Below are positions 8,614-17,111 of a DNA stretch of 59,207 bases, in pieces (the stretch's first letter is position 1; each line of letters opens with the position of its first letter). The translations under genes and the position numbers were made by a program. The stretch is from Cryomorphaceae bacterium (GTDB lineage: Bacteria > Bacteroidota > Bacteroidia > Flavobacteriales > Schleiferiaceae). Where the stretch lies: assembly GCA_011525035.1 (NCBI GenBank), contig WTIZ01000018.1:1-59207 (forward strand), written 5' to 3'. Under the pieces are notes generated by a model. That model was given only the letters and a program-made list of their open reading frames with translations. It did no database searches and had not been told where the DNA came from.

Positions 8614-9654
8614 ATGTTTGATTCGAAGAACCCACAGCGTACCCCAATCTCTGATTTAGGCGAATTTGGCCTAATCGATCACCTGGTAAAAAATGCAAAA
8701 ACGAAGCTTTCAAATACCGCGCTTGCGGTAGGCGACGATGCTGCATTGATTGACCAAGGCGATCATTACACGGCCATCTCCACCGACCTGTTGGTAGAGG
8801 GCGTTCATTTTGATCTGAGCTATGTGCCTCTAAAGCACTTGGGCTACAAAAGTGTCGTGGTGAACTTAAGCGACATCTATGCGATGAACGGCGTTGCCGA
8901 ACACATCACAGTGGGTATTGCCGTGTCAAACAGATTTCCAGTAGAGGCGCTCGAAGAAATTTACGAGGGCATCCATCTCGCTTGTGAACGCTACAACGTA
9001 GATCTTGTAGGAGGCGACACCACGGCTTCACAATCGGGTCTAATGATTAGCATCACCGCTACCGGTCGAGTAGAAAAAGGTGCGGAAGCCAAGCGTTCGG
9101 GTGCAGGCGATAATGATTTGATTGTTGTAAGTGGCGATGTTGGCGGTGCCTACATGGGGCTTCAAATTTTGGAGCGCGAGAAGCAGGTCTTCCTCGAGAA
9201 TCCTGAAATGCAACCGGAATTAGGTGGTCACGAATACATTTTGGAGCGCCAACTAAAGCCTGAAGCTCGCAAAGACATCGTTGAATTATTGAAGGGCTTG
9301 GACGTTCAACCTACCTCAATGATTGATATCAGCGACGGGTTGAGCTCGGAAATCCTACACTTGAGCAAGGCCTCTGGTACGCAGTTCAATATTTACGAGA
9401 ATAAGATTCCAATCGATCCGAGCATCTACACCTTGTGTGAGGAGTTCAACATGAACACCACCACAGTGGCATTGAACGGGGGAGAGGACTACGAGTTGTT
9501 GTTCACCATTAAAATTGGCGACCACGACAAGATCAAGGCGAATCCAAACCTTACGGTCATTGGTTACGTCAAGGGTGGTTCAGGTGCAAATCTGATTACG
9601 CGCGATGAAAAAGTAATCGAACTCAAGGCGCAAGGTTTTAACCATCACGGCTAA
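8614..9654 (+). CDS. thiL: Thiamine-monophosphate kinase
   Basis: Phosphorylates thiamine monophosphate to the cofactor thiamine diphosphate using ATP, in the cytoplasm. It shows the AIR-synthase/ThiL fold signatures: GDDAA at residues 40-44, STDLLVEGVHF near 56-66, NLSDIYAMNG near 84-93 for metal and substrate binding, VGGDTT near 133 and the C-terminal DISDGLSSE block near 240. The 346-residue length is normal. It is divergent from sufA and, given the promoter position, is likely translated from a leaderless message. No thiamine riboswitch fits in front of it. Confidence 0.95.
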   Translation: MFDSKNPQRTPISDLGEFGLIDHLVKNAKTKLSNTALAVGDDAALIDQGDHYTAISTDLLVEGVHFDLSYVPLKHLGYKSVVVNLSDIYAMNGVAEHITVGIAVSNRFPVEALEEIYEGIHLACERYNVDLVGGDTTASQSGLMISITATGRVEKGAEAKRSGAGDNDLIVVSGDVGGAYMGLQILEREKQVFLENPEMQPELGGHEYILERQLKPEARKDIVELLKGLDVQPTSMIDISDGLSSEILHLSKASGTQFNIYENKIPIDPSIYTLCEEFNMNTTTVALNGGEDYELLFTIKIGDHDKIKANPNLTVIGYVKGGSGANLITRDEKVIELKAQGFNHHG

Positions 9655-9809
9655 ACTGCCCGTTATTTACCTTAGAAAATCTATTTTTTCACATTTCTTA
9701 GTCAAGAGCTAAGGGTGTTGTCCCATTTGGTACTATTTGTGCGTGGCATAGTGTAGAACCCGAAAGGTGTTCCTAATTTTAAAGGACCAACCAAACAAAC
9801 CTAGAACTC

Positions 9810-10139
9810 ATGGAAGACAAGATTGTCAATAATCTTATCTATGGCTACCCTTTCTTTTTCCCAATCTGGAAAGCGCCCATAGATCAGCAAAAAACATTAC
9901 AAGCCTCGTTTGAAGACGGGACGATGTCCTCACTACCCGGTTTTCATAGATTGAATGAAGATCAAATGGAGCAGGCGGTTAGGAATGCGAAGTACCTCTT
10001 CGCAGTTTACACGGCAGGCGACAAATCGCATCCTAAATGGAACGAAGCGAAAAACGTTGTGCGTGCCTTCCCAAACAGCTACAAGGAAGCTACAGGTATC
10101 AAGACCTCGGTGAAATCGTGGCTGCCTAAACTGGTTTAA
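9810..10139 (+). CDS. Unrecognised small protein
   Basis: A 109-residue protein I do not recognise. It starts at ATG 9810, has an aromatic N-terminus (YGYPFFFPIW), no convincing signal peptide or long membrane segment, and a basic C-terminal half (SYKEATGIKTSVKSWLPKLV). Codon choice resembles that of neighbouring genes, which supports real coding. It stands alone between thiL and the converging batE; its TAA stop overlaps the batE TAA stop in a shared TTAA. The 155-base gap before it has no full promoter match, only a near-match TAATTTTA at 9773. Confidence 0.55.
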   Translation: MEDKIVNNLIYGYPFFFPIWKAPIDQQKTLQASFEDGTMSSLPGFHRLNEDQMEQAVRNAKYLFAVYTAGDKSHPKWNEAKNVVRAFPNSYKEATGIKTSVKSWLPKLV

Positions 10140-10834
10140 TCTGTCACAGGGAGCAATGCCTCCCATTCTTCCCCATTGAACCAAGCCAAACGCCCATCGC
10201 CTAATTCAACGTAAACCCAAGAATTATTTGTTCCTAGAATAGTTCCGGCGCTGCCCTCACTCAATAGTACTAGTCTCTTGCTATTGGATGAGGGCTCGCT
10301 ATATCCGTACGAGTTTCTTTCAACGACTACCGCAGTTTTGATTTTTGGAATACTGAGGTAACTCATTCCCAGTAGGATAAATGCCATCACTGTAGTAGTC
10401 AGCGGCCACCTCCAGTTTAAAGACCGGCTCTTCGTGCGCCGTAGCACCAACAATACCAAGGTTACCACCAAAAATACCCACGCAGCATAAGTCCACCCTT
10501 CAGTACTCATGATGGATCGCTCCCATTGTCCAATCCATTGAAGAAGCTCTTCCTTGGGGGCAACTAGAGCATCTGTCAGGCGTAGGTTGATCCAATCTAA
10601 ATTGTGCTGAGCATCTGTGTTGTTTGGAGCGTACATCAGTGCGCGCTCGAAGTAAACTTTCGCCTCTCCTAATTCACCCATGCGCGCATAACAGTTACCC
10701 ATATTGTAACACAACACATCGTTCTCTGCCTGCGAGGCATAGATACTTTGGTATTTTTCAAGCGCTTCGCTGTACCTGCCGAGGTCGTACAGTGTCTTTG
10801 CGCTGTCTGCAACTGCAGTTAGATCTGTTCCCAT
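10136..10834 (-). CDS. batE: BatE-like TPR and SH3-domain protein
   Basis: Last gene of the Bat (Bacteroides aerotolerance) operon. The N-terminal 85 residues form TPR repeats (LYDLGRYSEALEKYQSIY, NMGNCYARMGELGEAKVYFERAL). Two membrane segments follow at about 113-131 and 145-163, and then a C-terminal bacterial SH3-like domain (GYSEPSSNSKRLVLLSEGSAG). It starts at ATG 10834 inside the end of batD, a 16-base overlap, and lacks an obvious N-terminal signal peptide. Its exact role in the Bat complex is unknown. Confidence 0.8.
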   Translation of the reverse strand: MGTDLTAVADSAKTLYDLGRYSEALEKYQSIYASQAENDVLCYNMGNCYARMGELGEAKVYFERALMYAPNNTDAQHNLDWINLRLTDALVAPKEELLQWIGQWERSIMSTEGWTYAAWVFLVVTLVLLVLRRTKSRSLNWRWPLTTTVMAFILLGMSYLSIPKIKTAVVVERNSYGYSEPSSNSKRLVLLSEGSAGTILGTNNSWVYVELGDGRLAWFNGEEWEALLPVTD

Positions 10835-12495
10835 ACCTCTTCAAATTCTGTTAGATGATGCACATTTTCGCTTGCTGCAATCGGTGCATACTGAGCCATA
10901 TTACAGTGCTCAATCAATCTTAAAATGCGATTCGCTGTCGGCGTATCGTAAACGTTCTCCAGCGCCTCAAGTCGGACTTGTTCGAGATGAATTCCTTTTT
11001 TGACCAGGGCGAACTCAAGGGCATTCAGCATCGTGCCATAGCGCTGCTCTTCTTGTGCGCCGAATGCTTTTTGTACGATTTTCAGTTGTGATTTTTTCCA
11101 ATTCACCTTTTGTCCTTGCCTGCGCTCAGGAGCGAATTGCCAAAGCCATAGTACTCCGGCGAGCACTAACAATGCCAAGGTCCAAGGATACAGATTTGAA
11201 GTACCCTCCGCCTCGAATGAATGGTCTTGCAGGTAGCGAATATCATCGTCTATGGTCTTGACTTCGCGCTTTACGGCGCCTTCTAAATCTGAGTTTTCTT
11301 GAACACCACTAAGCGCCGGGTTCTCGACGTTGAGCGTATCGGCGGCAATAGAAATCGTCTCGTAGCGTTCCGTTCGGGTATTAAAGTAACTCCACTGCAT
11401 TTCCGGAACGATAAAACTGCCCCGGTACTGAGGAACCAACAGGTATTCATATTCTTTGTACCCACGAATACCCCGCTCGCTGTAGCGAATGTTCTCGTTG
11501 TATTTAGGGTCATAAACGTCAAACCCTTCCGGTTGAATAAGCTCAGGCACCTCAAGCGTATTGAAATTTCCGGCACCTTCTACACGCAGTTTAATGGTAA
11601 CACTTTCGCTTCCACTGACCTCTTTTCTACTGATTTCACGGACCAATTTTAATTCGCCCACGCCGCCCTGAAAATCCTCAGGGGCGCCCTCAGGTAAAGG
11701 TTTGATCTTCACCGCCGGGATGTTGGCAGTAGCCACTTGTGGGACAAATTTCGTCAACGGCATATTGAAGAAATCTCTTCGGCCTGTTGGGACCTGAACT
11801 TGTCCACTGATCTTGAGTTCTTGTCCGCCGAGTGTGCCCGGTTTATTAGGTAGGATAAGACGTTTGTCAAAGTCCAATACGGTCGCCATTTTGTTCCCTA
11901 CTACTTCACGTGTACTTTCTTGTTTAAACTCCAACTGCTGCTGAAGGACGTTCTCAAAATTGGGCGCTTGAATGATGCTGAGGTCTCGCACAGGGTCAAA
12001 GAGCGTTGCCCGGAATTTTAGTACGATAGGCTCCCCAACATAGACCGATTTTTTTGAGGCGAGGATACGAACGTTGAAACTTTCTTTGGCGTTTCTCTCC
12101 GCCCTGCTGTTCCGCTTAGCACCTGCCTTTACAGTTATTTTCAATCGATTACTTTCCAATTCCTGCCCGCTTACCTTCATCCTTGCAGGCGGTAGGGTAA
12201 ATACACCTTCTTCTTGAGCTACAATTTCATAAGCGATAGAACGCTGAGAGGACATCCTGCCATTGATGATCTGTGTCTGGCTTGATTGATACGGTCCACT
12301 TACAACAATGAATTTCTCAAAGTTGGGCGGTGTAATCGTCCCTTTACGCGTATTGGTAGTAAAAGTGATTCTAAAGGGCTCGTTTAACCCCACGGTAGTC
12401 TTGGAACAACTCGCTGTAAGGGTAGCGTTTTGTCCAAAGGCAACACCGTGAAGCAGTACTGCACATACAAGAAGTAGTTTACCAATCTTTTTCAC
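10819..12495 (-). CDS. batD: BatD protein
   Basis: A 558-residue membrane-anchored envelope protein of the Bat operon. It begins with GTG at 12495. A signal peptide (KKIGKLLLVCAVLLHGVAFG) is followed by repeated beta-rich domains with typical BatD phrases (VGLNEPFRITFTTNTRKG, VYVGEPIVLKF, SVTIKLRVEGAGNF). A single membrane segment lies near residue 440 (LYPWTLALLVLAGVLWLW), and then a cytoplasmic helical tail of about 110 residues. It overlaps the batB-batC fusion by 17 bases and batE by 16, consistent with coupled expression. BatD is thought to act with the VWA proteins BatA and BatB; the molecular activity is not known. Confidence 0.9.
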   Translation of the reverse strand: MKKIGKLLLVCAVLLHGVAFGQNATLTASCSKTTVGLNEPFRITFTTNTRKGTITPPNFEKFIVVSGPYQSSQTQIINGRMSSQRSIAYEIVAQEEGVFTLPPARMKVSGQELESNRLKITVKAGAKRNSRAERNAKESFNVRILASKKSVYVGEPIVLKFRATLFDPVRDLSIIQAPNFENVLQQQLEFKQESTREVVGNKMATVLDFDKRLILPNKPGTLGGQELKISGQVQVPTGRRDFFNMPLTKFVPQVATANIPAVKIKPLPEGAPEDFQGGVGELKLVREISRKEVSGSESVTIKLRVEGAGNFNTLEVPELIQPEGFDVYDPKYNENIRYSERGIRGYKEYEYLLVPQYRGSFIVPEMQWSYFNTRTERYETISIAADTLNVENPALSGVQENSDLEGAVKREVKTIDDDIRYLQDHSFEAEGTSNLYPWTLALLVLAGVLWLWQFAPERRQGQKVNWKKSQLKIVQKAFGAQEEQRYGTMLNALEFALVKKGIHLEQVRLEALENVYDTPTANRILRLIEHCNMAQYAPIAASENVHHLTEFEEVWEQI

Positions 12496-14332
12496 CGCTC
12501 TTCTTCTTTCCTTTGGCCTTCTTAGCCGTTACTTTTTCTGCTGTTTTCTCCTCAGCACGTTGAATAGCCTCGAGCAATCCCTTGATTTCCTCCGGCGTCA
12601 TTTTAGCTGTGCTTTCTCCGCCTTGCTGCGGTTCATTTTTTTCGCTGTTCTGATCATCCTTAGGATCACCTTGCTCGTTTTCTTGTTCGTCGCGATTTTC
12701 ATCACCGCCTTCACCGCTCTGATCCTGCTGATCTTGCTTTTCCTTGGAATTCTCGTCTTCAGGATTTTTCTCTTGAGGATCGTCTTTGTCCGATTTTGGC
12801 GGCTCCTTTTCTTCGTTATTTTCCTGCTCTTGCTGGTTTTCGTCCTCCTGGTTTTCCTGATTCTGCTGCTGCTGTTGCAGCTTCTCATAGGCGCGGTTAA
12901 AGTTGTATTGCGCGTCCGTTCTCTGTGGATTTTTAACAAGACTTTCCTTGTAGTAGTTTAAAGCCTCTTCGTACCGCTGGGCATCGTATGCTGCATCACC
13001 AAGATTGTACAAGGCATCGCTGATCTGTTCATCACTTTCTGCGTTGCTTAAACTTTCCTTCAGAGCACTTTCACCTTCCTCGGCCATTCCCGCCTCAAGC
13101 AATGTTGAACCTAAATTATACCAACCTTCATAACCCTCTGGATTCATTTGAACGGCCGAGAGCAGCGACTCAGCGGCACCCTGAAGATTGCCTTCTTCCT
13201 GCAGCTTTTTACCTTGGTTAACGGCTTGATCGTATTCCCACGCAGTTCCCGCTGTCCTCAGTGGCGAAAGGGTGGAATCTGCGCTTTGTCCCCACGCCAC
13301 TTGGGTGCACAATAGCAGCACAAGCGGGCCATAGGTAAAAGGAGATCCTATTTTAGTTGGTAACATCAGGTACAGTAAGAGAAAGAACAGAGCAGGAAGT
13401 AAGAACCACTGAAACTGCGGCTCATAGTCGATGGCGATTTCTTCACTAATATCTGCTTTCTGCCCACTTTCGATAAATTCCTGAATGCCGTTTAGGGCTT
13501 GTTCGGTACGGTTGCCATCGAGGTATGTCGCACCGAGGTCGTCTATGAGTCCTGCCAGTACCTTTTCGTCCCTTTTGGTAATGACTACCTCCCCGTTTCT
13601 ATCCTTTTTATACGTTGTTCCTCGCGTACTTTTCTTCAAAGGAATAGGTCCCCCGCTTTGCGTACCGAGTCCAACCATCAGAATGTTGATTGGGAAATCA
13701 GGCAGTTCCAAGCCACTGAGGGCCTCGTGGTCTTCACCGTCGGTAAAGACAATGATAAACCTACCTGCCGGTGAAGCAGGGTTGAAGTAGCTTGAACCGT
13801 ACTCCAATGCAGCGGCGAGGTTCGTCCCTTGGGAAGGTACTGCATCCGGGTCGGCTGCATTAAGGGCCATTTTAGCAGCGACATAATCTGTGGTTATGGG
13901 CAGTGCAGGGTAGGCACTTCCGGCATAGGCGACAATACCTACACGATCACCGCTTAACATTTCAAGCGAACGGGATATCAGCAGCTTGGCTTTGTCTAAT
14001 CTTGACGGGGCGATATCCTCTGCAAGCATCGAGCGGCTAACATCGAGCGCAAAGATGACATCTGTTCCTTTTCGATTGACTTTTTGCTTTTGACCGCCCA
14101 TCTGCAGGTTGGCCAAGCTCAGCCCTAAGAATAGCAAGGCTAAGGCGAGAAATACGTGACGGGTGAAGAATCGAATACTACCGAAACGCTTTTTTTCTTC
14201 CTTGAAATCCAAACCGAGCTTGCTCCAGGCATTTTTGCGCCACCTGTGGAACACGACTGCCGCGAGGAGCACCGCAAAAAACAAGACGGGTCCTAGCCAG
14301 AGAAGTTCGGGATGTTGCCATTTAAAAACCAT
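12479..14332 (-). CDS. BatB-BatC fusion: VWA domain plus TPR domain
   Basis: The first 325 residues are BatB: two membrane segments near 10-28 and 59-74, a VWA domain with the MIDAS motif DVSRS at 97-101 plus GTNLAAAL and FTDGED, and a membrane segment near 308-324. The remainder is BatC: at about 327-349 there is a hydrophobic stretch ending VAWGQS, like a signal-peptide cleavage site. TPR repeats follow at about 370-480, then a very acidic, Gln/Glu/Asn-rich tail and a lysine-rich C-terminus. In many Bacteroidota batB and batC are separate genes. No stop or frameshift lies at the junction. The low-complexity tail explains a long hydrophobic open frame on the opposite strand, which is not a gene. 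Confidence 0.9.
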   Translation of the reverse strand: MVFKWQHPELLWLGPVLFFAVLLAAVVFHRWRKNAWSKLGLDFKEEKKRFGSIRFFTRHVFLALALLFLGLSLANLQMGGQKQKVNRKGTDVIFALDVSRSMLAEDIAPSRLDKAKLLISRSLEMLSGDRVGIVAYAGSAYPALPITTDYVAAKMALNAADPDAVPSQGTNLAAALEYGSSYFNPASPAGRFIIVFTDGEDHEALSGLELPDFPINILMVGLGTQSGGPIPLKKSTRGTTYKKDRNGEVVITKRDEKVLAGLIDDLGATYLDGNRTEQALNGIQEFIESGQKADISEEIAIDYEPQFQWFLLPALFFLLLYLMLPTKIGSPFTYGPLVLLLCTQVAWGQSADSTLSPLRTAGTAWEYDQAVNQGKKLQEEGNLQGAAESLLSAVQMNPEGYEGWYNLGSTLLEAGMAEEGESALKESLSNAESDEQISDALYNLGDAAYDAQRYEEALNYYKESLVKNPQRTDAQYNFNRAYEKLQQQQQNQENQEDENQQEQENNEEKEPPKSDKDDPQEKNPEDENSKEKQDQQDQSGEGGDENRDEQENEQGDPKDDQNSEKNEPQQGGESTAKMTPEEIKGLLEAIQRAEEKTAEKVTAKKAKGKKKSGEKDW

Positions 14333-15334
14333 TTAGAAAGCGGATTTTAGAAGTACAAAATTCAACAACAACTCTAGACCAATTAATATCAGCGCGAGCC
14401 AAACGAATCTGCTGTAATGCTCGGTGTATCGGTAAAATTGGAATCCTTCGATCTCGCTTTTTTCCAAGCTGTCGATCAAATCGTAAATGTTTTCTAGGCT
14501 TTCGCGGTCGGTGGCGCGGAAATATTGCCCACCTGTAATGGAAGCAATCCGCTCTAAAAGTTCTTCGTCAATGGTTACTTGTTGCGGGCGGTAGATGATT
14601 TCTTTGGTCAGGGGATCGATAGCTACGGGCATTGAAGCGACGCCGTTGGTGCCCAGTCCAATGGTATACACCTTGATTCCGAGACTGGCACAGAGCTCTC
14701 CGGCCTGAATAGGATCCACCAAACCTGCATTGTTTTCCCCATCAGTGAGAAGGATGATTACCTTGCTTTTTGCGGTGCTTTCGGCCAATCTATTGGCAGC
14801 AGTACTTAATCCCATACCGATGGCGGTACCGCCGTCGAGCATATCGTATTTCAAGGCTCTGATCTGTTCATTGAGCAAGCTATGATCGGTGGTTAGCGGC
14901 ACAGGACTGTAGGCTTCGCCTGCATAAATGACCAGTCCAATGCGGTCGACGTTACGCCTGCTGACAAAATCGGTGGCGACATCCTTCAAGGCTTCTAGAC
15001 GATTAGGCTTCAGGTCTTTTGCAAGCATAGATGCACTAATGTCTAACGAGAGCATCATATCCACCCCAAGGTTTTGCGAAGGCTGTTGAATGATTTCCGA
15101 GCTCTGAGGGCGTGCCATAGCTATACATAGTGCGCCGAGGGCCATCCAAGAGAGCAAGGCAGTAAAATTCTTTAAAGGTCCCGCCAGAGGCTGTTGAAGA
15201 CCGTCGAGCAACGAGAAGGTGAAGTGCCCAAAACGTTTTGCACGCAGTAGGCCCATTCCCAAAGCTGCCAATGGAATGAGGGCAAGACCCGCGAGCCAAA
15301 GCGGCTCGTTGAATTCCCAATTACTCCAATCCAT
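14333..15334 (-). CDS. batA: BatA, VWA-domain membrane protein
   Basis: A 333-residue protein with two N-terminal membrane segments (near 14-30 and 58-74), a VWA domain and a C-terminal membrane segment (FVWLALILIGLELLLNFVLL). The metal-binding MIDAS motif is DISAS at 98-102, supported by GGTAIGMGL and LLTDGENN. BatA and BatB are paralogs; the pairing with MoxR resembles other MoxR-VWA systems that act on cell-envelope or metalloprotein targets. It directly abuts the batB-batC fusion and overlaps the upstream gene by 14 bases. Confidence 0.92.
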   Translation of the reverse strand: MDWSNWEFNEPLWLAGLALIPLAALGMGLLRAKRFGHFTFSLLDGLQQPLAGPLKNFTALLSWMALGALCIAMARPQSSEIIQQPSQNLGVDMMLSLDISASMLAKDLKPNRLEALKDVATDFVSRRNVDRIGLVIYAGEAYSPVPLTTDHSLLNEQIRALKYDMLDGGTAIGMGLSTAANRLAESTAKSKVIILLTDGENNAGLVDPIQAGELCASLGIKVYTIGLGTNGVASMPVAIDPLTKEIIYRPQQVTIDEELLERIASITGGQYFRATDRESLENIYDLIDSLEKSEIEGFQFYRYTEHYSRFVWLALILIGLELLLNFVLLKSAF

Positions 15335-16232
15335 CGTTCTCCTCTATAGGTTTAAAATCCAGTACCAGTTGCTCGGCCCGTTGCAAGCAATCGAGATGTT
15401 CTCCAACAGTGGTTTGACCCTTGGCGAACTTCACAAAGTCTGCGCGCGTCATGATAAATTCGAACCGCTCTACATCTTCACTCGTCCATCGCGTTCGAAG
15501 TGTAGCGAGGCTTTCGGAGGTGGTCTGCTCGCTAAGCGGCAAGCCGGTTTGAACACTGAGGTAGCGTCGTAGGATGTCCGCGATACTCGTGTAATAACCT
15601 TTAGCGTCAATTTCCCACGGCTGTTCTTCTCGCAGTTTAGCTAGAGCCGCCATGGTATCTGCAAACCAGTCTATTTCTACAAGGTCCTCTTCCTCGTTTT
15701 TCGTCTCGGTATTGCGTGACACGAACCTGTAAATGAGGTAGGCTAGGGCGAGTGCAAGCAGCAGTCCCAAGAGGTGAAGCTTGTAATGGCTGACCCAATG
15801 ACCAAAGTTGAAATCAATGGTTTTAAGTGCTCGGTTCTCCGCACGTTCTACTCCCTCTTGAGCAGGGATGATGGTGGCTAATACTGATGTAGAATCTGTG
15901 GTGTAGGTATCGCCCGTGTACTCCAGAGTGGCTCGTGGCATAGCCAGTGTTCCTGAATCGACCACTAAGAATGAAATGGTGTGTTTTAGGTAATTGTCTG
16001 CTGTATCCAAATCTTGCTGGAGCAGTAAAAGACCTTGCACAGTATCTAGAGAAAAGGACGTGGCGGAAAGTGGGTATTCCAGGGTGTATTCCACGATGCC
16101 TCCAACCAAATATTGGGAAGAATCTGTCTGGGCACTTAGAACTGAAGGGTCTACAGTGCCTTGGTTTTTTTGGCCTGAAGCGCTCAGCCCAAAGAGCAGG
16201 GTAACAATGAAAAATACATACTTGCGCATCAT
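15321..16232 (-). CDS. Bat-operon membrane protein with N-terminal signal peptide
   Basis: A 303-residue protein between DUF58 and batA. It has a signal peptide (YVFFIVTLLFGLSASGQ), a beta-rich domain to about residue 145, one membrane segment (LHLLGLLLALALAYLIYRFV, near 153-172) and a cytoplasmic helical domain (TSIADILRRYLSVQTGLPLSEQT). This layout is shared with BatD-like and DUF4381-like proteins of moxR-VWA operons, and I regard it as a short BatD relative. Two ATG codons are adjacent at the start. The exact family is uncertain; the operon position is clear. Confidence 0.72.
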   Translation of the reverse strand: MMRKYVFFIVTLLFGLSASGQKNQGTVDPSVLSAQTDSSQYLVGGIVEYTLEYPLSATSFSLDTVQGLLLLQQDLDTADNYLKHTISFLVVDSGTLAMPRATLEYTGDTYTTDSTSVLATIIPAQEGVERAENRALKTIDFNFGHWVSHYKLHLLGLLLALALAYLIYRFVSRNTETKNEEEDLVEIDWFADTMAALAKLREEQPWEIDAKGYYTSIADILRRYLSVQTGLPLSEQTTSESLATLRTRWTSEDVERFEFIMTRADFVKFAKGQTTVGEHLDCLQRAEQLVLDFKPIEENDGLE

Positions 16233-17098
16233 CTTGCCTTCGTCTTTAAATAATGCAAAAGCGGCGGAACGAAATCTTCATTCATTTCCACCGAAACAAG
16301 TCCTGCTCCTGAGCGCTTAGTGAGCGCATTCAGGGCCTCTTTCTTTTGTTGGTAGCGTTGTTTCAGGCCGGCTGAAAATGCTTTACTGTTTGAATTGGTC
16401 CAACGCACCGTGCCAGTTTCTGCATCGCGCATAGGTACGAGTCCCACTTTTGGAAATTCGACCTCTTTGTGCTCATAACTGTGGACAGCACAGAGGTCAA
16501 AGCGCTTGGCAGCGATTTTAAAGTTGCGAGCTGGTTCGGGACCCAGGAAATCACTCATCAAGAATACATTGCTGTGGCGCTTCTGTATTTTCAACAGGTG
16601 CGCTATGGCGCCGTCCACATCTGTCCCTTCACTCTGAGTTTCCCATTCGAGCAGGGTTTGTATGATGCGCATGACGTGCTTCTTTCCTTTTTTCGGCGGA
16701 ATGACCTTCTCCACAGATCCGGCGAAGAGGATCAGGCCAATTTTATCGTTGTTGCCCAGGGCACTGAACGCCAAGGTAGCTGCAATCTCTGTTTGCAAGT
16801 CTCTTTTGCTCCGGTTTGAAGCGCCGAAGGAGGTACTACGGCTGATGTCCACCACTAGGTAAAGGGTGAGCTCGCGTTCTTCTTCGAAGACTTTGATGTA
16901 TGGTGCACGTTTTCGTGCGGTGACGTTCCAATCGATGCTTCGCACATCGTCGCCACTTTGGTAGGGACGTACTTCGGCAAAACTCATACCTCGCCCTTTG
17001 AACGAACTTTGGTACTCTCCTGAAAAGAGTTGATCGCTCAGTCTACGCGTCTTGATTTCGATGCGTCGAACTTTCTGAAGTAGTGTTATTGCGTCCAA
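16229..17098 (-). CDS. DUF58 domain protein of the MoxR-Bat operon
   Basis: A 289-residue cytoplasmic protein of the DUF58 (VWA-like) family. Signature blocks: FSGEYQSSFKGRGMSF, VRPYQSGDDVRSIDWNVTARKRAPYIK (residues about 44-70) and VVDISRSTSFG, a VWA-like metal site. The only start in frame close to moxR is TTG at 17098; no ATG fits without losing conserved N-terminal sequence. It is 13 bases from the end of moxR. DUF58 proteins are the usual partners of MoxR ATPases and may present substrates or co-chaperone partners; the function here is inferred from that pairing. Confidence 0.88.
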   Translation of the reverse strand: MDAITLLQKVRRIEIKTRRLSDQLFSGEYQSSFKGRGMSFAEVRPYQSGDDVRSIDWNVTARKRAPYIKVFEEERELTLYLVVDISRSTSFGASNRSKRDLQTEIAATLAFSALGNNDKIGLILFAGSVEKVIPPKKGKKHVMRIIQTLLEWETQSEGTDVDGAIAHLLKIQKRHSNVFLMSDFLGPEPARNFKIAAKRFDLCAVHSYEHKEVEFPKVGLVPMRDAETGTVRWTNSNSKAFSAGLKQRYQQKKEALNALTKRSGAGLVSVEMNEDFVPPLLHYLKTKAR

Positions 17099-17111
17099 TT
17101 CTTAGGTCTAT

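Noticed and set aside
9691-9720. Possible terminator after thiL (short CTTAG / CTAAG repeat)
   Set aside because: The stem is only five bases and has no T-run; it is too weak to call.
12560-12961. Rightward frame of very hydrophobic residues opposite the BatC tail
   Set aside because: It is the antisense reading of a Gln/Glu/Lys-rich low-complexity segment of the BatB-BatC fusion; the hydrophobicity is a codon-complement effect.
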